A DNA stretch of 64,000 nucleotides, taken from contig JBBQZZ010000008.1 in assembly GCA_038207265.1 (NCBI GenBank), positions 1 through 64,000 of the forward strand, given 5' to 3'. Of the stretch, positions 24,880 to 33,375 are shown piece after piece; the first letter of the stretch is position 1; each line of letters starts with the position of its first letter. The translations under genes and the position numbers were made by a program. The stretch comes from JACMLD01 sp038207265 (GTDB lineage Bacteria > Bacteroidota > Bacteroidia > Chitinophagales > Chitinophagaceae). Under the pieces are notes generated by a model. It saw only the letters and a list, made by a program, of their open reading frames with translations, searched no databases and was not told where the DNA came from.

Positions 24880-24924
24880 CAAAAATAAAGAAAGCTGTTT
24901 ATTTCATTTTATTTTTCACCTTTG
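24880..24924. promoter_or_regulatory. Divergent promoters of rnhB and the TauE-like gene
   Basis: Reverse strand: TATTTTTG (24887-24880), an exact TAnnTTTG, 13 nt before the rnhB TTG start. Forward strand: CACCTTTG (24917-24924), one mismatch, 6 nt before the TauE-like ATG. Both imply very short or absent leaders. Confidence 0.5.
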
Positions 24925-24930
24925 TTTTAT

Positions 24931-25734
24931 ATGGAACACCCGCTGGGATATTTATTTGCTGTATTAATAGGTATATCATTGGGTTTGATAGGCGGGGGAG
25001 GTTCAATACTTACGGTTCCTGTACTGGTTTACCTGGTACATGTTGACCCGGTACTGGCAACTACCTATTCTTTATTTATAGTTGGATTTACGAGCCTGGC
25101 AGGCGGAACAAAAGCATACATTAATAAACTGGTCGATTTTAAAGCGGTTTCATTATTCGGTATTCCTTCTATTCTTACCATTTTTATAGCGAGACATTTT
25201 ATTCTACCCGCCATACCCGAACAAATTTTTACCATTGCTGGTTTATTGATTACAAAGGGGAAGTTGCTGATGATAATATTTGCATTGCTTATGCTGGTTG
25301 CTGCTATTTCAATGATGAACAACCCTATTGATGAAAGCAAAACAGCAACCATTAAAAGGGTAAGAACCGACAAAACATTTTCATTACTGATACCGGGATT
25401 ACTTGTGGGACTGGTGACCGGGTTATTAGGTGCGGGTGGTGGTTTTCTGATTATTCCTGCGCTGGTTTTGTTAATTAAACTTCCTATGAAAACCGCGATT
25501 GGCACTTCACTGCTGATCATTGCTATTAATTCCATTTTTGGTTTTGTTTTCAGTATCGGGCATTATAAGTTTGATTGGTTCTTACTTTTGTCTTTTACTT
25601 TTTTAGCCGTAGCCGGCGTATTTGTGGGGAGTAAAATTGCGGATAGATTAGATGGAAATACGTTGAAAAGGTCATTTGGATGGTTTGTATTGATCATGAG
25701 TTCCTATATTATTGTAAAAGAAATATTTTATTAA
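24931..25734 (+). CDS. TauE/SafE family permease (sulfite/organosulfonate exporter type)
   Basis: 267-residue inner-membrane protein with about eight hydrophobic segments in two homologous halves. Both halves show the TauE glycine-rich motif: GISLGLIGGGGSILTVPVLVYL near the start and GLVTGLLGAGGGFLIIPALVLL in the middle. The ATG at 24931 is used; a TTG 9 nt upstream overlaps the promoter. Family members export sulfite, sulfoacetate or related anions. It opens a row of sulfur-linked genes: two YeeE/YedE genes follow after 10 and 12 nt. Confidence 0.88.
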   Translation: MEHPLGYLFAVLIGISLGLIGGGGSILTVPVLVYLVHVDPVLATTYSLFIVGFTSLAGGTKAYINKLVDFKAVSLFGIPSILTIFIARHFILPAIPEQIFTIAGLLITKGKLLMIIFALLMLVAAISMMNNPIDESKTATIKRVRTDKTFSLLIPGLLVGLVTGLLGAGGGFLIIPALVLLIKLPMKTAIGTSLLIIAINSIFGFVFSIGHYKFDWFLLLSFTFLAVAGVFVGSKIADRLDGNTLKRSFGWFVLIMSSYIIVKEIFY

Positions 25735-25744
25735 AACAACGAAT

Positions 25745-26314
25745 ATGCATTTCCCGGATATTATCAAAGCACCGTGGCCCTGGTATGTTGCCGGTCCGCT
25801 AATAGGGTTGATGGTTCCAATGCTGCTTATTTTAGGGAATAAGACATTTGGAATTTCATCTTCTTTACGACATATCTGTGCTGCTTGTTTTCCCTCTAAT
25901 ATTTCTTTTTTCAGGTATAACTGGAAAAAAGAAATATGGAACCTGCTATTTGTAGCCGGTGTTATGGCAGGCAGTTTTCTTGCGGTTTCTTTTTTATCCA
26001 ACGCTACTCCTGTTATTGTAAACAGCAGACTGGTAAATCAATTACATGAGTATGGAATTAATAATTATAGCAGCCAGACACCTGTTGATTTATTTAACTG
26101 GCATGTACTATTATCAGTGAAAGGATTTATAATAATGATATTGGGTGGCTTTATGGTTGGATTTGGAACCCGCTATGCTGGCGGCTGCACGTCGGGTCAT
26201 TCCATTATGGGTTTATCCAACCTGCAATTACCATCCCTGGTTGCAACCTCTTGTTTTATGGCAGGTGGATTTATTGTATCTAATCTAATTATGCCATTAT
26301 TACTGCGTTTGTAA
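25745..26314 (+). CDS. YeeE/YedE sulfur transport protein, first half
   Basis: 189-residue membrane protein with about five segments. The YeeE/YedE signature GFGTRYAGGCTSGHSIMGLSNLQ holds the conserved cysteine that relays thiosulfate in TsuA-type transporters. It corresponds to one half of the long single-chain YeeE; the other half is encoded 12 nt downstream. The pair probably forms one transporter for thiosulfate or another reduced sulfur anion. Confidence 0.9.
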   Translation: MHFPDIIKAPWPWYVAGPLIGLMVPMLLILGNKTFGISSSLRHICAACFPSNISFFRYNWKKEIWNLLFVAGVMAGSFLAVSFLSNATPVIVNSRLVNQLHEYGINNYSSQTPVDLFNWHVLLSVKGFIIMILGGFMVGFGTRYAGGCTSGHSIMGLSNLQLPSLVATSCFMAGGFIVSNLIMPLLLRL

Positions 26315-26326
26315 AACTGTACTAAC

Positions 26327-26857
26327 ATGACTTCAGAACAAGTAACAAAATCTACACAGCAGCAACACCTGGAAGAGAATTATGATTTTGAAGTGCGATC
26401 ACTGGATACTGCGTGTTTGAATGAGTCTGCTTTGACGCATCCGTGGTGGCACAATATAAAATATGCCGTTGCCGGAATACTGTTTGGCGTTCTATTGGTG
26501 AAAGCGGAAGTTATCTCCTGGTTCCGCATACAGGAAATGTTCCATTTACAAAGCTTTCATATGTATGGAGTGATTGGTTCAGCTGTTGTAACCGGCATCA
26601 TATCAATACAGCTCATCAAAAAATTAAATATTAAAACCATTTATGGCGAGCCCATTTTATTAGTACCTAAAAAATTCAATAAGGGGCAAGTATATGGTGG
26701 ATTGCTGTTTGGCTTTGGCTGGGCACTTACCGGCGCTTGCCCAGGGCCTATATTTGCATTGATTGGTTCAGGTGTATCGGTGATGATAGTAAGTTTAGCC
26801 AGTGCCGTTGCCGGAACATGGGTGTATGGTTTGATAAGAGAAAAGCTACCACATTAG
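26327..26857 (+). CDS. YeeE/YedE family protein (DUF6691), second half
   Basis: 176-residue membrane protein with about four segments after a polar N-terminal stretch of 35 residues. The motif GFGWALTGACPGPIFALIGSG has the conserved GACPGP cysteine of the second YeeE half. Gene order and spacing (12 nt after the first half, 17 nt before the cytochrome gene) point to one transcript. Its partner is the upstream GCTSGH protein. Confidence 0.9.
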   Translation: MTSEQVTKSTQQQHLEENYDFEVRSLDTACLNESALTHPWWHNIKYAVAGILFGVLLVKAEVISWFRIQEMFHLQSFHMYGVIGSAVVTGIISIQLIKKLNIKTIYGEPILLVPKKFNKGQVYGGLLFGFGWALTGACPGPIFALIGSGVSVMIVSLASAVAGTWVYGLIREKLPH

Positions 26858-26874
26858 ACCCTTAAAATACTACC

Positions 26875-27858
26875 GTGAATTTTTTGAGATCAATTTGGTT
26901 TCCTGTTTTACTGGCGCTTGTTATCGTCATAGTTGTCATCAGAGAAATTATTGATGTTCCTCAAAATGATTATCACTTTGATAACGAAAAAAATATTAGT
27001 AAGGTCTCCTGGTCTGCACCAGATATAAACAGTCTTCCCAATGATTCCGCAGGTCAGTTGATTCGATATGGCAAAGAATTAATTACAAATACATCTATAT
27101 ACCTGGGGCCCAAAGGAAGTGTTGAAAAAATTACCAATGGAATGAATTGCCAGAACTGTCACCTGGAAGCAGGCGCAAAGCCATATGGAAATTGCTTTTC
27201 TGCGGTTGCAGCTATTTATCCCGTATTCAGACCCCGGAGCGGTTTAATTGAATCCATCGAGTTCAGGGTAAATGATTGTTTGAAAAGAAGCCTGAACGGA
27301 AATGTTATTGATAGCAGCAGTAAAGAAATGCGTGCCATGGTGGGGTATATAAAATGGTTGGGCAAAGAAGTACCGAAAGGAACAAAACCCGATGGCGCCG
27401 GGCTGCCAGAACTACCGTTTTTAAACAGGGCCGCAGATCCTATGAAAGGGAAACTCGTTTATGAAGATCAATGCCAGCGCTGTCATGCTGCTAACGGAGA
27501 AGGGCAGTTGCGCTTCGACAGTGTAGCCTATTCTTTTCCGCCACTATGGGGTTTAGATAGTTACAACAGCGGAGCAGGTATGTTTCGCATTTCAAGGTTG
27601 GCGGCATATGTAAAAAGCAATATGCCATTTGGGATCGCTACTCATGATAATCCCCGGCTGAGTGATGAGGAAGCCTGGGATGTTGCTGCTTTTATTAATT
27701 CACAAAAAAGACCCATAAAAAAATATGCACAGGATTGGCCTGATATTTCAAAAAAGTCAATTGATTATCCATTTGGCCCTTATACCGATAATTATTCTGA
27801 GCAACAGCATAAATATGGACCCTATGGAACTATCAAACAAGCGTTAATAAAAAAATAG
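26875..27858 (+). CDS. TsdA-like dihaem cytochrome c (thiosulfate dehydrogenase / tetrathionate reductase type)
   Basis: 327 residues from a GTG start, with an N-terminal membrane anchor or signal (residues about 5-24). Two haem sites: CQNCH (92-96) and CQRCH (200-204). The segment EFRVNDCLKRSLNGN contains C135, at the place of the unusual cysteine haem ligand that marks TsdA enzymes. The IRYGKELITNTSIYLGPKG stretch also fits TsdA. TsdA joins two thiosulfates to tetrathionate, or the reverse. Direct linkage to sulfur transporters supports this; the direction is not predictable. Confidence 0.85.
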   Translation: MNFLRSIWFPVLLALVIVIVVIREIIDVPQNDYHFDNEKNISKVSWSAPDINSLPNDSAGQLIRYGKELITNTSIYLGPKGSVEKITNGMNCQNCHLEAGAKPYGNCFSAVAAIYPVFRPRSGLIESIEFRVNDCLKRSLNGNVIDSSSKEMRAMVGYIKWLGKEVPKGTKPDGAGLPELPFLNRAADPMKGKLVYEDQCQRCHAANGEGQLRFDSVAYSFPPLWGLDSYNSGAGMFRISRLAAYVKSNMPFGIATHDNPRLSDEEAWDVAAFINSQKRPIKKYAQDWPDISKKSIDYPFGPYTDNYSEQQHKYGPYGTIKQALIKK

Positions 27859-27890
27859 GTCCGGTTGTTTCCCCTTCTAGTAATATTATT

Positions 27891-28298
27891 ATGAGCGCCT
27901 ACATCTCCATTAGTAACAATAAAAGAAAAGAATTGATTTCAACGCTCAATGCAATAACCGATACACTAAAAGCTAATAATATTGAGCCATTTATTTTTAT
28001 AGACAACTATGAATATGATGCGCAGCAGGAAAATCAGATGATGCTACAGGCTATGGAAGATATTGACAAGTCTGATCTGCTGATTGCCGAGACTTCAGAA
28101 AAAGCCATTGGAATAGGAATAGAAGCGGGATATGCCAAAGCAACACACAAGCCAGTGATTTATCTTAGACATATTGCCTCAGAACATTCAACTACACATT
28201 CAGGAATAAGTGATTACCAGGTGATATATGAAAATGAACTGAATCTGCAAATGAAACTGGGAGATGCTAATGCTTCAATAATCATGAAAATCAAATGA
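27891..28298 (+). CDS. Nucleoside 2-deoxyribosyltransferase-like protein
   Basis: 135-residue Rossmann-like protein. The segment DLLIAETSEKAIGIGIEAGY (62-81) matches the family, with D62 and E78 at the places of the sugar-binding Asp and the nucleophilic Glu in nucleoside deoxyribosyltransferases and DNPH1/Rcl-type hydrolases; KPVIYLRH follows. A substrate cannot be given. It lies 32 nt after the TsdA-like gene, in the same direction, and ends before a symmetrical terminator. Its tie to sulfur metabolism is unexplained. Confidence 0.72.
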   Translation: MSAYISISNNKRKELISTLNAITDTLKANNIEPFIFIDNYEYDAQQENQMMLQAMEDIDKSDLLIAETSEKAIGIGIEAGYAKATHKPVIYLRHIASEHSTTHSGISDYQVIYENELNLQMKLGDANASIIMKIK

Positions 28299-28316
28299 AC
28301 GATACCGTTATAGGTT

Positions 28317-28344
28317 AAACAGGCAGTCATTTTACTGCCTGTTT
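28317..28344. terminator. Symmetrical hairpin between convergent genes
   Basis: Perfect 11-bp stem AAACAGGCAGT / ACTGCCTGTTT with a 6-nt loop. It lies between the ends of the deoxyribosyltransferase-like gene and the Tat-exported DsrE-like gene, and can serve both strands. Confidence 0.8.
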
Positions 28345-28354
28345 ATTGAATAAC

Positions 28355-29056
28355 CTAACCCGCAAAGCAATAAGCACAGCCGTGTTCTTGTGCTCTTCCA
28401 ACAGCCCAAACGCCGGAAGGAACTACCTGTATACCGGGCAATAATGATGCGATCCATTCTTTTTTTACTTCAGCTGCATCCATATTCATTTGTTGTGCTA
28501 CAACAGCAGTGAAAACTGTCATGGCCATATCACAAACGCAGAACATTACGCCACTTTCCTGTAGTTCATTGATACCAATGGCAACATTACCAACACCGGG
28601 TACTTTAAAATCTCCTGCTTTTGGTTTCCAGAACGGGTTACGTGTAGCAGCCGTTTTGGTAAGTGGATCATCTGCTTTAAACATTTCGCCGAACTTATAT
28701 TTTGACCAGAGTTTGTCTTCAAAGGCATAGGCAATTCCATCGTGGCGCAAGATGACTACCACGCCACAATCTTTTTCTACGGTGCCAGTTGCTGCATTGG
28801 TAAGCATAAAAACTTTTGGCCAGGCAAATGGAAACATTTCATGCGGGCGGGTTACATCAAATACCATCCTGTGTTTGCCTTTTACCTGGTTAAACCACAT
28901 GTCTGGATCGGCAATTGGACTTATTGGTGATAATTTTTCTGCCTGAACCTGAATGGGTGCGCCCAGTGTTGCAATGCCCATTGCCGCTGCTCCGCTGGCA
29001 AGTGCTCCCAGGAAATGACGACGATCAGTTGCTTGAGGAAGATGATTTTTTTTCAT
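28355..29056 (-). CDS. Tat-exported DsrE-like protein
   Basis: 233 residues. A twin-arginine signal is present: TDRRHFLGALASG with arginines at 12-13, hydrophobic core and a cleavage site near VQA. The mature part has a DsrE-like alternating layout: a DCGVVVILRHDGIAYAF strand-helix, then SGVMFCVCDMAM with CVC at 173-175, then VVPSGVWAVGRAQEHG as the last strand region. The end is CAYC (227-230) followed by three residues. DsrE proteins relay sulfur on cysteine. Cysteines at both key places and periplasmic export suggest sulfane-sulfur handling outside the cytoplasm. The cargo is unknown. Confidence 0.75.
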   Translation of the reverse strand: MKKNHLPQATDRRHFLGALASGAAAMGIATLGAPIQVQAEKLSPISPIADPDMWFNQVKGKHRMVFDVTRPHEMFPFAWPKVFMLTNAATGTVEKDCGVVVILRHDGIAYAFEDKLWSKYKFGEMFKADDPLTKTAATRNPFWKPKAGDFKVPGVGNVAIGINELQESGVMFCVCDMAMTVFTAVVAQQMNMDAAEVKKEWIASLLPGIQVVPSGVWAVGRAQEHGCAYCFAG

Positions 29057-29217
29057 GTTGAAGAAGTTTTGGTGAAGAAAAAATTAGCAGGAATAAAAGG
29101 TACGAAAAAAAGAAATGGTGGTAACAAAAAATTCTCCATTTACAAAAAGCAATATAGATACCGGAAATTATTTTCAGTACCTTGTTGTGCCGAAAAAAAA
29201 TATAACCGTTAAAAAGT

Positions 29218-29637
29218 ATGGCCATGAATAAGATTGTTTTATTGATCATTGTGACAATTATGATATCTGGTTCACTAATAGCGCAAAGACAACACAAAGT
29301 GGTTTTTGAAATAACCAGTGCAGACACAGCAGATTACCGGGGTGTTCTTCGTTCTGTAAATAATGCCTTAAAGGATGCACCCGGCACTAAAATTGAAATT
29401 GTTTGTCATGGTCCGGCTATTTTTATGCTGGTTAAAGAAAAGTCTGTGTTGGCTGATGCCATGCAGGAATTACAAACCAAACAAGGCGTATCATTTGCAG
29501 CCTGTGCAAATTCTATGCGTAAAAACAATCTCGATAAAAGTCAATTGGTTCCTGTTGCTACGGTGGTTCCCAATGGGGTACTGGAAGTAGTATCCAAACA
29601 GGAAGACGGCTGGAGTTATATAAAATCAGGACATTGA
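29218..29637 (+). CDS. Exported DsrE family protein
   Basis: 139 residues with an N-terminal signal peptide (MNKIVLLIIVTIMISGSLIAQ; a second ATG at 29224 is also possible). The DsrE fold is recognisable: HKVVFEITSAD, the KIEIVCHGPAIFML strand, LQTKQGVSFAACANSMRKN with a cysteine at the usual sulfur-relay place, and a final VVPNGVLEVVSKQEDGWSYI. It is divergent from the Tat-exported DsrE-like gene, 161 nt apart, and precedes cydA by 83 nt. Confidence 0.85.
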   Translation: MAMNKIVLLIIVTIMISGSLIAQRQHKVVFEITSADTADYRGVLRSVNNALKDAPGTKIEIVCHGPAIFMLVKEKSVLADAMQELQTKQGVSFAACANSMRKNNLDKSQLVPVATVVPNGVLEVVSKQEDGWSYIKSGH

Positions 29638-29720
29638 TTCTATTATTAGAACACAAATAATCGGATTGATACTTTTCCGATCCAGCCATCCTGCACTAAC
29701 TTCATGCAAACATCATTGCT

Positions 29721-31103
29721 ATGGATGTTGAAATACTGGCCCGCATACAATTTGCTTTCACCATTGCATTTCATTATATATATCCGCCACTCAGTATTGG
29801 TGTAGGGTTGTTGTTGGTATTGATGGAAGGAATGTATCTCAGGACCGGCGATAAGCGTTATGAACAAATGACGCGTTTCTGGATAAAAATCTTTGCACTC
29901 ATCTTTGGAATAGGAGTGGCTACCGGTATTATTATGGAATTTGAATTTGGTACTAACTGGGCCACCTATTCGAAATATGTTGGGGATATTTTTGGCAGTG
30001 CACTGGCGGCAGAAGGCATATTTGCATTTGCATTGGAATCCGGCTTCCTGGGTATATTATTATTTGGTTGGACAAGGGTAAGTCACGGAGTTCATTTTTT
30101 TTCCACCATTATGGTTTTTTTGGGTTCTATGTTTTCTGCCATATGGATAGTGGTAGCCAATTCATGGCAGCAAACACCTGCCGGTTTTCATATAGTGGGC
30201 AAAGGCATGAATGCAAGAGCGGAGATTACTGATTTCTGGCAGATGGTTTTTAATCCTTCCAGCACAGAACGCCTGCTGCATGTATGGATAGGAGCTTTTT
30301 TAGCCGGAGCCTTTTTGGTTTTAAGTATTAATGCCTGGTATATTCTTAAAAATAAACATCTGGAGATTGCAAAACCTGCTTTTAAAATAGCATTGCTGGT
30401 AGCCGCAATTTTTTCACTTTCGCAATTGTATACAGGTTCACGCAGTGCTGATGCTGTTGCAAAATATCAACCCCCTAAACTGGCGGCAATGGAAGGACAT
30501 TATGATTCGCTTGCCAAAGCAGATATGTATATGTTTGGATGGGTCAATCAAAAAAAGCAACAGGCAACGGGACTAAAGATTCCGGGAGGATTGAGTTTTT
30601 TGATACATGGCAATTTTAATACTCCTGTAAAAGGCCTGAATGCATTTAAAAAAGATGAGCAACCGGGGCAGGTAAATGCTATTTTTCAATTTTATCATTT
30701 GATGATCGCTACTGGTTTGGCTATGATTGTACTAAGTCTGCTGGCGTGTTGGTATTGGAGAAAGGGAACTTTGTTTGAAAAGAAATGGCTCATGAAGATT
30801 TTTGTATGGTCTGTTTTACTGCCTCAAATCGCTAATCAATGTGGTTGGTTCACTGCGGAAATGGGCAGGCAGCCCTGGGTTGTTTATGGGTTGTTGAAAA
30901 CCAGCGATGCATTGTCAAAAGAAGTATCTGCCAACGAAATTGTTTTTTCTTTGATCTTGTTTTCGATCGTGTATGCATTACTGTTGGTTTTGTTCTTATA
31001 TATGCTGAACCGGAAAATTCAGCATGGGCCGGAAATGGAAGAAGATGCGGATGAGGAAACGGATATAAACACCAGGCGAAACAACCCGATAATTGGAACC
31101 TGA
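29721..31103 (+). CDS. cydA: Cytochrome bd quinol oxidase subunit I
   Basis: Quinol-oxidising subunit of a bd-type terminal oxidase, which reduces O2 to water without pumping protons. 460 residues with about nine membrane segments. The b595 His ligand lies at H18 in FTIAFHYIYPP, the b558 His is in LLHVWIGAFLAG, and the AEMGRQPWVVYG motif is intact. The quinol loop is short, which places it among the short-loop (CIO-like) forms. bd oxidases tolerate sulfide, which fits the sulfur genes upstream. cydB follows after 37 nt. Confidence 0.96.
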   Translation: MDVEILARIQFAFTIAFHYIYPPLSIGVGLLLVLMEGMYLRTGDKRYEQMTRFWIKIFALIFGIGVATGIIMEFEFGTNWATYSKYVGDIFGSALAAEGIFAFALESGFLGILLFGWTRVSHGVHFFSTIMVFLGSMFSAIWIVVANSWQQTPAGFHIVGKGMNARAEITDFWQMVFNPSSTERLLHVWIGAFLAGAFLVLSINAWYILKNKHLEIAKPAFKIALLVAAIFSLSQLYTGSRSADAVAKYQPPKLAAMEGHYDSLAKADMYMFGWVNQKKQQATGLKIPGGLSFLIHGNFNTPVKGLNAFKKDEQPGQVNAIFQFYHLMIATGLAMIVLSLLACWYWRKGTLFEKKWLMKIFVWSVLLPQIANQCGWFTAEMGRQPWVVYGLLKTSDALSKEVSANEIVFSLILFSIVYALLLVLFLYMLNRKIQHGPEMEEDADEETDINTRRNNPIIGT

Positions 31104-31140
31104 GCATTTACAACAAATAATTAGAGCCGATCGATTTATT

Positions 31141-32178
31141 ATGGAAACATTCCTGGGAATAGATTATAATGTTTGGTGGTTCCTTGTTTTTGGAGCGATT
31201 ATAAGCGGTTATGCCATACTGGATGGGTTTGATTTAGGTGCCGGGGCTTTGCATTTGTTTTTAAAGAAAGAAGAAAGCAGGCGTATTGCGTTGAATGCAA
31301 TTGGCCCGGTGTGGGATGGAAATGAAGTTTGGCTGGTAATGGGTGGCGGAGCTTTGTTTGCCGGATTCCCTATTGCTTATGCAGCTATTTTTTCCGCGTT
31401 TTATGTACCCTTTATGATTTTTTTAATGGGCTTGATATTTCGTGCCATTTCTATCGAATTCAGGAGCAAAGAAAAAATGTTGTGGTGGCGCACATCGTGG
31501 GATATCGCTTATTGTATATCCAGTATTATAATTGCACTCTCTTTAGGATTGATGCTGGGCAATATTGCGCTTGGTTTTCCATTGAATGAACGGCATGAGT
31601 TTGCCGGAAGCTGGTTATCTTTTTTTAATCCTTTTGCAATACTAATTGCCATTACCACGCTATCGCTTTTTATGTTGCATGGCGCTATTTTCCTGGGTAT
31701 GAAAACGGAGAATCGTTTGTATACGAAACTGATCTTACTGGCAAAAAATTTCACCATATTTTTTGTACTGTCATTCGCACTGTCTACGCTGTACACATTG
31801 TTATATATTCCACATCTAAGCGATGCCATCAGGAGCAATCCCGTTTTATTTGTTTTACCATTAATAATGACGCTTGCCATCGCCAATATTCCGCGTTGTC
31901 TCAAAAAAAGAAATTTCAGGCTGGGCTTTTTAAGTTCTTCTGTTACCATCGCGGCGTTGCTGATATTGGTGGCAGTAGAAGTCTTCCCTTACCTTGTCTA
32001 TTCACCACAACAACCGTTGCATAGTATTACCATTCAAAATGGTTCATCTTCACATAAAACAATGGGTATATTGTTAATCATCGCACTTATTGGCGCACCC
32101 CTGGTGGGTGTTTATACTTCCTTTGTATTCTGGACTTTCAAAGGAAAAGTAAAACTGGATGAGTCAACACCATTATAA
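31141..32178 (+). CDS. cydB: Cytochrome bd quinol oxidase subunit II
   Basis: 345-residue second subunit of the bd oxidase, with about eight membrane segments. The opening METFLGIDYNVWWFLVFGAII and YAILDGFDLGAGALHLF match CydB, followed by GPVWDGNEVWLVMGGGALFAGFP. The ATG at 31141 is chosen; the frame is open to 31093 with a TTG start that would overlap cydA and adds a polar, non-family stretch. No small cydX gene was recognised after it. Confidence 0.95.
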   Translation: METFLGIDYNVWWFLVFGAIISGYAILDGFDLGAGALHLFLKKEESRRIALNAIGPVWDGNEVWLVMGGGALFAGFPIAYAAIFSAFYVPFMIFLMGLIFRAISIEFRSKEKMLWWRTSWDIAYCISSIIIALSLGLMLGNIALGFPLNERHEFAGSWLSFFNPFAILIAITTLSLFMLHGAIFLGMKTENRLYTKLILLAKNFTIFFVLSFALSTLYTLLYIPHLSDAIRSNPVLFVLPLIMTLAIANIPRCLKKRNFRLGFLSSSVTIAALLILVAVEVFPYLVYSPQQPLHSITIQNGSSSHKTMGILLIIALIGAPLVGVYTSFVFWTFKGKVKLDESTPL

Positions 32179-32224
32179 TTGCATAATTAACCTACTCAAA
32201 TATTATTATCATTGATGCCTGTAT

Positions 32225-32232
32225 TACCTTTG
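32225..32232 (+). promoter_or_regulatory. Predicted -7 element of the haem A synthase gene
   Basis: TACCTTTG is an exact TAnnTTTG match, only 8 nt before the ATG at 32241. If used, the transcript would be nearly leaderless. No convincing -33 TTG was seen at the usual distance. Confidence 0.45.
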
Positions 32233-32240
32233 CGCCTGCT

Positions 32241-33311
32241 ATGGAAAATTTGACAAACAAAGGACAAAAGGCTGTTGCTAACTGGATATACATAGGTGTT
32301 GGAATGTTGCTCGGGCAGGTAATACTGGGCGGTATAACGCGGTTAACCGGTTCCGGTCTATCTATTACCGAATGGAATGTAGTGACCGGTACATTACCAC
32401 CAATTGGTGAGCAGCAATGGGTGACAGCATTTGAAAAGTATAAACAAACCCCGCAATATTTACTGCTGAACAGCGATTTCAAAATCGGTGATTTTAAGTT
32501 CATTTTTTTCTGGGAATGGTTCCATCGTTTCTGGGCCAGGCTTATAGGAGTGGTTTTTATAGTAGGGTTTGTTTACCTGCTGGTAAAAAAATACCTGAAG
32601 CCCGAAATGATAAAACCGCTGATCATTTTGTTTTTGCTGGGCGCCATGCAGGGAATGATTGGCTGGATTATGGTAAAGAGCGGCCTCACTGATGATATGG
32701 TGTATGTTAAGCCAGTCAAACTTGCCCTGCATTTTGTATTTGCGCTGGGTCTTATCTGTTATGCCTGGTGGTTTGCGCTGGAGCTTTCCGTTCCATATAA
32801 CCAGGTTACTGTTAGTGAACCATTGCGTAAATGGACATGGGTATTAATTTTCATTTTATTTTTTCAACTTATCTATGGGGCATTGATGGCCGGTCACAAA
32901 GCTGCCAATGCTGCATCAACATGGCCTACCATCAATGGAAGCTGGATACCGGATCATCTTTTCTTGTCATTTAAAAATGTTGTTGAAAATAAAATAACGG
33001 TGCATTTTATTCATCGCGGACTGGCATATCTATTGCTGATTTTTACAATTCTATGGTCTGTGAAGGCCAATCAACTGAATTTTGGATCTGGCTATTTTTT
33101 AAAAACCAGGTGGATGCCCGCATTTATTATTTTAGTACAAGTGCTGTTGGGTATTTTAGCTGTAATAAGCAGCTCCTCAATAGTAGCCAATCATTGGGGA
33201 ATGTTTGAATGGATTGCTCAATTGCACCAGGTTACCGGAATGTTGTATTTATTACTATTGATTTGGATGTTATACATTGTACGACCTGTAAAACGACGTA
33301 TTTTAACCTGA
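32241..33311 (+). CDS. ctaA: Haem A synthase, COX15/CtaA family
   Basis: Oxidises the C8 methyl of haem O to make haem A for aa3/caa3-type cytochrome oxidases. 356 residues with eight membrane segments. Conserved features are GGITRLTGSGLSITEWNVVTG near the start, EWFHRFWARLIG with a haem-binding His, GLTDDMVYVKPVKLALH, and the second-half HFIHRGLAYLLL His. That the host makes haem A implies a second, haem-copper oxidase besides the bd enzyme next door. It is 62 nt after cydB and has its own predicted -7 element. Confidence 0.93.
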   Translation: MENLTNKGQKAVANWIYIGVGMLLGQVILGGITRLTGSGLSITEWNVVTGTLPPIGEQQWVTAFEKYKQTPQYLLLNSDFKIGDFKFIFFWEWFHRFWARLIGVVFIVGFVYLLVKKYLKPEMIKPLIILFLLGAMQGMIGWIMVKSGLTDDMVYVKPVKLALHFVFALGLICYAWWFALELSVPYNQVTVSEPLRKWTWVLIFILFFQLIYGALMAGHKAANAASTWPTINGSWIPDHLFLSFKNVVENKITVHFIHRGLAYLLLIFTILWSVKANQLNFGSGYFLKTRWMPAFIILVQVLLGILAVISSSSIVANHWGMFEWIAQLHQVTGMLYLLLLIWMLYIVRPVKRRILT

Positions 33312-33375
33312 TTGCAACCTTCACCGCTATGGGATTCCGGTAGATTTTTGTATTTTACTTTGTCATTCCTTTACA

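Noticed and set aside
25065..25535. 156-codon reverse-strand frame across the TauE-like gene
   Set aside because: It lies wholly inside a well-supported membrane protein gene, and its sequence is the mirror of hydrophobic codons.
29025..29327. 100-codon reverse-strand frame between the two DsrE-like genes
   Set aside because: It covers the start of both genes and the intergenic promoter area, and is low-complexity with many Phe and Ser residues.
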